The notes below the pieces were generated by a model. That model was not told the origin of the DNA and searched no databases. It saw only the letters and a program-made list of their open reading frames with translations. The translations under genes and the position numbers were made by a program. From positions 1-10,235 of the forward strand of contig JAXDRV010000039.1 in NCBI GenBank assembly GCA_034090805.1: a DNA stretch of 10,235 bases. The letters run 5' to 3'. This stretch comes from Ornithomonoglobus_A sp034090805. GTDB lineage: Bacteria > Bacillota > Clostridia > UBA1381. This document shows, in pieces, positions 5,573 to 10,235 of the stretch. Numbering within the stretch: position 1 is the first letter of the stretch; the number at the start of each line of letters is the position of its first letter.

Positions 5573-5606
5573 AAATAGCCTCGGCAAATCAATGTCGAGG
5601 TTATTT
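5573..5606 (+). terminator. Hairpin, possible terminator favouring plus-strand transcripts
   Basis: On the plus strand 5573-5585 pairs with 5594-5606 (13 bp, two G-U pairs), followed within about 10 bases by a T-rich run. On the minus strand the two wobbles become mismatches, leaving a 5-bp core. It lies between the recombinase promoter and the broken SGNH gene. It could end antisense transcripts from 4613, act weakly in both directions, or mark the edge of the inserted element. Confidence 0.45.
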
Positions 5607-5791
5607 CATATTAATTTTTCTTTACTTGCGCATGTATCATTTGCGCCGTGGTTGATAACAATATAATCCGATTCCGGCATATCTGTCGGGCAGGCATTGT
5701 ATCAATGTTCATATACCTTTCCCAGCTTGTCCGCCTCAAACCCTTTAAATGCTATTTTGCCTATCAACGGCTTACACCATCTGTATAGCAT
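5606..5791 (-). pseudogene. Broken SGNH-hydrolase fragment
   Basis: Starting at ATG (5791) a single frame reads about 60 residues of protein-like sequence with one in-frame TGA at 5704-5702, then stops at 5606-5608. The part after the internal stop contains DYIVINHGANDTCASKEKL, which matches block III of SGNH hydrolases (G-x-N-D, with the preceding hydrophobic strand). The part before it includes GFEADKLGKVYEH. The catalytic Ser and His blocks are absent, so this is an internal piece of a gene. It begins 14 bases after the beta-galactosidase stop codon. The frame loses its resemblance exactly where the hairpin at 5573-5606 starts, suggesting that the rest was removed or displaced when the mobile element arrived. 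The SGNH assignment rests on one motif and is moderately sure. Confidence 0.55.
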
Positions 5792-5805
5792 TTTCACAAA
5801 AAATT

Positions 5806-8607
5806 TTACTTTAACAACAAAGAAAACTCAAAATAAACACTTTTATCATTCATTCTATACTGTTCCAAAAGCTCGGGACCACAGCTGCCTGAGCCCAAGC
5901 CGCTTACTTTGTAATCGATACGGACATGAATATTTTCATCTTTTTCAAGCTCAAAATTATGTGATTTTCTTGTAAGCTCTTTTGAACTGTATTCCGAAAT
6001 ATTAATCTCCATACTATTATTTGATATAACCTCAAAATCGCCAAGCTTCAGATATTTTGTATTATAATGATTTCCATGCTCCTGCGGTTTAATATAATCA
6101 ACATATTCATCTTGTGCAGTGCTTTCATACATACCCATTTTTGAGCCATGATGCATATCAACATACGACTCATTCGGACCATATCCGAAATATTTAAAGT
6201 GCTTCTCCCCTGTTGTAAATTCAAAGCCCAATCTCGGTAGGAATGTGCGGCTGTTATCAAAAATGCCGTTAAGAGCAACATCAATCCTTCCATCGGCAAA
6301 GAATGTATATACTGCATTATATGCAAAGAAATCGGAGCGTGAAACGGACGATAAACCTCCTTTTACCGTTATCACATTATCATTTATTTCGATATTATAA
6401 ACCTTATTATGTGTCTTATCATAATTTTCATCATACCATTTGGGGGCTATGTTGATGTCATTGTCCGCAGGCGCACGCCAAACTGACAATTTCATAGGCG
6501 ATTTCAGCAGTCCGTTAAGGCTTTCAATATATCCGTAATGCGTGTTAAATCTGTATTCAAAACCGCTGCCGGATATAACGTCAAACTCACCGTCTGTCGT
6601 TATCTTCGCCTTTTGTGTCCCTTGTGCAGGCACTGCTGCGTCGCAAAGCTCGTGCTGAGTGAATGCAATTTCTCTGCCGTGCTTATCACTCATTGATATA
6701 TTTAAATATGCACCGAACCGATTCTGCGGTATTTCAATATCAAGCTGTATCGTATCCGATTTATGCGGTGCCGTATCAAGCGAAAGCTTACCTCCTTGTA
6801 CAGCTTCACCGTCCGCGGTTATCTCCCACTTAAAATCAAATTCCGAAAAGCTTGTAAAATCATATTTGTTATACAGTGTCAGCTTTCTCCCGCTCAGCTC
6901 TGTATTAAGCGGCTGATATACAGCTTTAGCTTCAAGAGAACCCGCCTTGAAGCTCCTGTCGGCAAACACAAGTCCGTCACAGCAGAAATTACCATCGTGC
7001 GTTTCCTCGCCGAAGTCGCCGCCGTAGCACAATCTGCCTTTATCATCAGGAGCGGCGTGATCCGCCCATTCCCAGATAAACGCGCCTATCATATACGGAT
7101 TATTGTCTATGACCTTCCAATAATCTGTCAAATCACCGGGACCATTCCCCATTGCGTGGCAATACTCACACCATACAAACGGTCTTTTATCTCCCGTTTC
7201 ATAATAATATTTTACTATATCGCTCGGTGACGCATACATACGACTTACGACATCAAGATAATCCGGATCTTTTTCTATGCGTTCCCTGCTGTAGGCATTT
7301 TCGTAATGCACAAGCCTTTTTATTCCTTTTATTTCGCCTTCGCGTCTGTGAAGAAAATCACTTATCACAGCAAAATTCTCACCGTCATTTGATTCGTTTC
7401 CCAGACTCCACATAATGACGCAGGTATGGTTTTTATCCCGCTCATACAGACGTTCTGCCCTGTCAATAAAAGCTTCTCTCCATTCAGAGTTTTTGCACGG
7501 CCATGCAGGCGACTCGTCATACACCCATCCGCAGATGCGTCTTGCAATGCCGTGTGTTTCTATATCAGCCTCATCAATAACATAAAAGCCCAGCTCATCG
7601 CACAGCTCTAAAAATGCCGGCTGCGGCGGATAGTGTGAGGTTCTTATCGCGTTTATGTTAAGCTCCTTCATCTTTAAAAGCTCATCACGCATAAACTCAT
7701 AGCTCATCGCATATCCGTCAAAGGGATGCGTATCATGATGATTTATTCCCTTTAGCTTTACGCTTACTCCGTTTATCAAAAGCTCGCCCTTTTCGCTTAC
7801 CGCCTGATCCCTAAGTCCTATCTTAAAGGGTATATATTCTCCTGCCGACTCCACTACAACAGTATAAAGATACGGCTTTTCCGCGTTCCATAAGATAGGA
7901 TTTTTAAGGTCGGTTTTATTCCCCTCAGCGTCATAAACTGTATGCTTTTCAGTGCAGTAAACGCCCTTTGCGTCAAAGCCCATCTCAATATCATGCAGAT
8001 GTCCTTTATTTCTCGAAAGCAGATACACATCTCTGAATATGCCGTTGTTCCTGAAAAAGTCCTGATCCTCCAGATAACTTCCGGCACACCATTTATATAC
8101 CTTTACGATAATTTCATTTTCACCCTCATTAAGCTTTATCTTAAATTCCGAGGTGCAGTGTGAAACAGTTGAAAAACCTATATACTCTCCGTTTACAAAC
8201 AGTTCAACGCAGGAGGAAACACCCTCAAATACAATATAATTTTCCTTTGAAGCCTTTTCTCTTGATACGCTTATTAACTTTCTGTAAACTCCCACCGGAT
8301 TGTCATCCGGCACATACGGCGGAGCAACCGGATACGGATAATTTACGTTTGTATAATACGGCTTTTCATATCCGGTCGTCTGCCAGCAGGAGGGCACCGT
8401 TACTTTGTCCCATTTATCAATAACCTTGGGACAGTCTATATCTCTTGCAAAGTATCTGAAATCCCACTCCCCGTTTAACAATGTGTAAAATTCGGATTGT
8501 TTTTTGTCACCCGCAAGAGCCTTTTCGAGGCTGTCATACGGTATATAGTGCGACCTCGGCTTTAAAGTATTTTCATGAATATACTTTAAATTCTCGTATT
8601 TTCTCAT
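5806..8607 (-). CDS. lacZ: Beta-galactosidase, glycoside hydrolase family 2
   Basis: Hydrolyses terminal beta-D-galactosides such as lactose to galactose and glucose; no signal peptide, so cytoplasmic. GAGGAG at 8620-8615 sits 7 bases before ATG 8607, which I prefer to the in-frame ATG at 8622; this gives 933 residues. Domain order is the standard one: jelly-roll sugar-binding domain (about 40-200, with PSCWQTTGYEKPYYTNVNYPYP), a short Ig-like domain (about 205-265), the TIM barrel (about 270-560), a second Ig-like domain and the C-terminal beta-sandwich (about 660-930, with WRAPADND and YFGYGPNESYVD). In the barrel, acid/base Glu405 is in MWSLGNES and nucleophile Glu481 is in PFVWCEYCHAMGNG; NHHDTHP and RTSHYPP are also intact. 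It is shorter than E. coli LacZ (1,023), partly through a trimmed second domain. It follows the SGNH hydrolase by 53 bases, probably in one operon. No clear terminator follows its stop. Confidence 0.95.
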   Translation of the reverse strand: MRKYENLKYIHENTLKPRSHYIPYDSLEKALAGDKKQSEFYTLLNGEWDFRYFARDIDCPKVIDKWDKVTVPSCWQTTGYEKPYYTNVNYPYPVAPPYVPDDNPVGVYRKLISVSREKASKENYIVFEGVSSCVELFVNGEYIGFSTVSHCTSEFKIKLNEGENEIIVKVYKWCAGSYLEDQDFFRNNGIFRDVYLLSRNKGHLHDIEMGFDAKGVYCTEKHTVYDAEGNKTDLKNPILWNAEKPYLYTVVVESAGEYIPFKIGLRDQAVSEKGELLINGVSVKLKGINHHDTHPFDGYAMSYEFMRDELLKMKELNINAIRTSHYPPQPAFLELCDELGFYVIDEADIETHGIARRICGWVYDESPAWPCKNSEWREAFIDRAERLYERDKNHTCVIMWSLGNESNDGENFAVISDFLHRREGEIKGIKRLVHYENAYSRERIEKDPDYLDVVSRMYASPSDIVKYYYETGDKRPFVWCEYCHAMGNGPGDLTDYWKVIDNNPYMIGAFIWEWADHAAPDDKGRLCYGGDFGEETHDGNFCCDGLVFADRSFKAGSLEAKAVYQPLNTELSGRKLTLYNKYDFTSFSEFDFKWEITADGEAVQGGKLSLDTAPHKSDTIQLDIEIPQNRFGAYLNISMSDKHGREIAFTQHELCDAAVPAQGTQKAKITTDGEFDVISGSGFEYRFNTHYGYIESLNGLLKSPMKLSVWRAPADNDINIAPKWYDENYDKTHNKVYNIEINDNVITVKGGLSSVSRSDFFAYNAVYTFFADGRIDVALNGIFDNSRTFLPRLGFEFTTGEKHFKYFGYGPNESYVDMHHGSKMGMYESTAQDEYVDYIKPQEHGNHYNTKYLKLGDFEVISNNSMEINISEYSSKELTRKSHNFELEKDENIHVRIDYKVSGLGSGSCGPELLEQYRMNDKSVYFEFSLLLK

Positions 8608-8660
8608 ACAATATCTCCTCATATAATTCCTATCACATATAAATCCCTAAACAGTTATAA

Positions 8661-9458
8661 TTATATAATATAAGACTCTATAGCTGTTCCTATAAAGCCT
8701 GCTGTTCTAAACGCCTTATAATCACTTCGGATTATGTAATCGATATATGAAGCAATCATTCGTGCTGTTAAAAGGTATCCGGTGGGAGTCATATGACCGT
8801 TCAAAAAGAAATTTTCTTTGAATTTTTCATCATAAACAGGCGCATACTGATACAAATCGATTACATAGGAATTTGCGAATATTTCAGTTAAATCATACAA
8901 CAACTTTCTATGTGCTTTCTTTATCGATGAAGCGAATTCGTCATCAGAGCCCTCCTTAGGCATCGTCACAAAAAAGACTTTAGCATCAGGACTTATATTT
9001 CTTACCCTCTGAATAATTTCTCCGTAATAACCGGAAAATGTCTTTTTATTCTTCGTATAGTCATCAAGATTTATATCTTCGGGCTCTCCTACCTCTTGCT
9101 TTTGCCCCAATAAATCATTTACTCCAAGGGCAATTATATAGCATTGCGCTGCCATTTGAGGTGACCAATAAGCCTTAGAATCGGCAAATGTTTCACAATA
9201 TTCCTTTGCGGTCATGCCACCTCTTGAAAAATTGTATACCTTGCTTCCCATCATTCGCGCCATGTATTGTCCCCATGAATAATCGTAAAAATCATAATAT
9301 GAGTGTTTTCCGTCACTGTCTATTGTTTCAAACTCTCCCGACGACAAGCTGTCTCCAATACACGCTATTGTCCTAAAAATACCGCAGAATCCCCCATCAT
9401 TTAGAATTCTGTCAAGTGGTTTTTCATTCTCTGTAATATAAAAATCATTAATATTCAT
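8661..9458 (-). CDS. SGNH/GDSL-family hydrolase, probably a carbohydrate esterase
   Basis: A 265-residue serine hydrolase of the SGNH superfamily, which removes acyl groups (often acetyl groups on sugars). GGAGG lies 8 bases before ATG 9458. The blocks are visible: block I CIGDSLSSGE with nucleophile Ser37; block II NFSRGGMT with Gly80/81; block III LGVND with Asn114; block V NGHMTPTGY with His222. The usual DxxH arrangement of block V is missing, as position -3 from the His is Leu219, so the enzyme may work with a Ser-His dyad or take its acidic residue elsewhere. There is no signal peptide, so it is cytoplasmic, like the beta-galactosidase encoded 53 bases downstream. The pair may process acetylated galactosides, but substrate is a guess. 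Family assignment is secure. Confidence 0.9.
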   Translation of the reverse strand: MNINDFYITENEKPLDRILNDGGFCGIFRTIACIGDSLSSGEFETIDSDGKHSYYDFYDYSWGQYMARMMGSKVYNFSRGGMTAKEYCETFADSKAYWSPQMAAQCYIIALGVNDLLGQKQEVGEPEDINLDDYTKNKKTFSGYYGEIIQRVRNISPDAKVFFVTMPKEGSDDEFASSIKKAHRKLLYDLTEIFANSYVIDLYQYAPVYDEKFKENFFLNGHMTPTGYLLTARMIASYIDYIIRSDYKAFRTAGFIGTAIESYII

Positions 9459-9552
9459 CTTGTATTCCTCCGTGTTTATTGTGAACTTAAATAGCTAAGG
9501 GGGAATTACCGTATATTCTGAGATCAAAAATCTTCACTACCTACTGATCACG

Positions 9553-9639
9553 TCATATTTTTATTCCGTAATAATATACCTCCGCAACCTTTCTGCCGGA
9601 TTTGCCGACCGTGTTGATAACTTCAATCTCAGCGGAGAT
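9553..9639 (-). pseudogene. Possible coding remnant resembling a GH3 fibronectin-like tail
   Basis: A 28-residue tail in the minus strand reads ISAEIEVINTVGKSGRKVAE then VYYYG and stops at TGA (9555-9553). The pattern 'V-x-V-x-N-T-G...G-x-x-V...Y' is that of the C-terminal fibronectin-type domain of family 3 beta-glucosidases and related enzymes. No start codon, ribosome site or longer frame supports a live gene, so I treat it as a possible leftover between the PHP and SGNH genes. The remaining intergenic DNA here (9459-9682) shows no strong promoter. Confidence 0.3.
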
Positions 9640-9682
9640 GACACATAGGTGGCAGTATTTTTGAAATAGCAACTTAATTTTT

Positions 9683-10235
9683 CTAATCTATTCTAAAAGA
9701 AAATAGTTTCATTTGACCATTTTTCATCCTGTTTATAAAATCATGCTCGTCAGAAATCGGTTCATCACAGCTTACACCCGCAAGTTGTTTTTGATTTCCG
9801 GCTTTATGGTTATCGCTTCCCGCACTTTCTATCAGTCCATAATTTTCGGCATACAGTTTTGCCATGTGGTTTTCAAAATCTGTTCTGCATCCGTTAATCA
9901 CCTCAACGCCGTGAACACATCTCGGAAACAGCCGGATGTGGTCGATATAAGGAGCCTCACGATACGGATGAGCCTGAATAACAAGTGCACCGCTCTCCAT
10001 CATAAATTTAAGCTCCTCCGTTTTTTCCATCTCCATAATCTGAGGATTTTTAAGATACCAATCCTTATCAAGTCCGTAAATCAGAAAATCGGTCCCATAA
10101 TACGACAGTTCAACACCGCAAAAAACCTTTATGCCGATTTCTCTTCCTATTTTTACACCCTCCTCATAGTCGGAAAAATAAAAGCTTATCTTTTCCTCAT
10201 AAGGCATATTCCTGTCAATATTTATATTCCCGTCA
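9683..10235 (-). CDS. PHP-domain metal-dependent phosphoesterase, N-terminus beyond window
   Basis: C-terminal 183 residues of a PHP-superfamily protein; the frame stays open to the window edge, upstream of the internal ATG at 10207, so the start is not seen. PHP proteins bind two or three metals and hydrolyse phosphoesters; small stand-alone members act on nucleotides or sugar/histidinol phosphates. Metal-ligand motifs visible are GVELSYY (Glu), IQAHPYR (His) and ESAGSDNHKAG (Asp-x-His) near the end, in the family's order; the N-terminal HxH motif must lie outside the window. The family call is firm, the substrate unknown. It ends 224 bases before the SGNH gene, with a possible coding remnant between, so it need not be in the same operon. 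Confidence 0.85.
   Translation of the reverse strand, partial: DGNINIDRNMPYEEKISFYFSDYEEGVKIGREIGIKVFCGVELSYYGTDFLIYGLDKDWYLKNPQIMEMEKTEELKFMMESGALVIQAHPYREAPYIDHIRLFPRCVHGVEVINGCRTDFENHMAKLYAENYGLIESAGSDNHKAGNQKQLAGVSCDEPISDEHDFINRMKNGQMKLFSFRID

Noticed and set aside
5806..8423. Many plus- and minus-strand frames of 60-155 residues inside the beta-galactosidase region
   Set aside because: All are shadows of the long GH2 gene in other frames, without ribosome sites or family features.

Overview
The window looks like low-GC Firmicutes (Clostridia) DNA, probably from a gut or rumen relative. The AT-rich intergenic DNA, strong AGGAGG-type ribosome sites, a clostridial-type stand-alone tyrosine recombinase, a large serine recombinase and a lacZ-type GH2 gene all fit this. 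No species can be named from sequence alone. Every gene I support lies on the minus strand, so the natural reading order runs from high to low coordinates.

Right part (about 5.6-10.2 kb): a carbohydrate-related chromosomal segment. It holds the C-terminal part of a PHP-domain protein (cut by the window edge), a short degraded coding remnant, a complete SGNH/GDSL hydrolase, and a complete GH2 beta-galactosidase that probably shares an operon with the hydrolase. Directly after the beta-galactosidase is a broken fragment of a second SGNH hydrolase. It ends at a hairpin near 5.6 kb, which I take as the likely edge of a mobile element.

Left part (1 to about 5.6 kb): a mobile-element module. In transcription order it has a tyrosine recombinase with its own near-consensus promoter, then a short segment carrying a perfect consensus promoter that points the wrong way and is bracketed by a 22-bp inverted repeat (20 of 22 identical). 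Next come a tiny reading frame overlapped by a strong terminator, a 62-residue small protein, about 650 bases without a convincing gene but rich in long hairpins, a 59-residue small protein that may be TnpW-like, the two-gene AbiE toxin-antitoxin/phage-defence operon with its own promoter and terminator, and a large serine recombinase that runs off the left edge.

The most interesting reading is that the tyrosine recombinase flips the promoter segment at 4493-4669. In the orientation seen here the promoter fires antisense into the recombinase gene. After inversion it would fire toward the small reading frame, the terminator/attenuator and the genes beyond. This would be a phase-variable switch at the head of a mobile-element accessory region. 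The second point of interest is the hairpin-rich stretch at 3480-3970, whose two longest stems pair fully only in the minus-strand RNA (G-U wobbles), suggesting a structured non-coding RNA. Both are inferences from sequence pattern and were not tested by any search.
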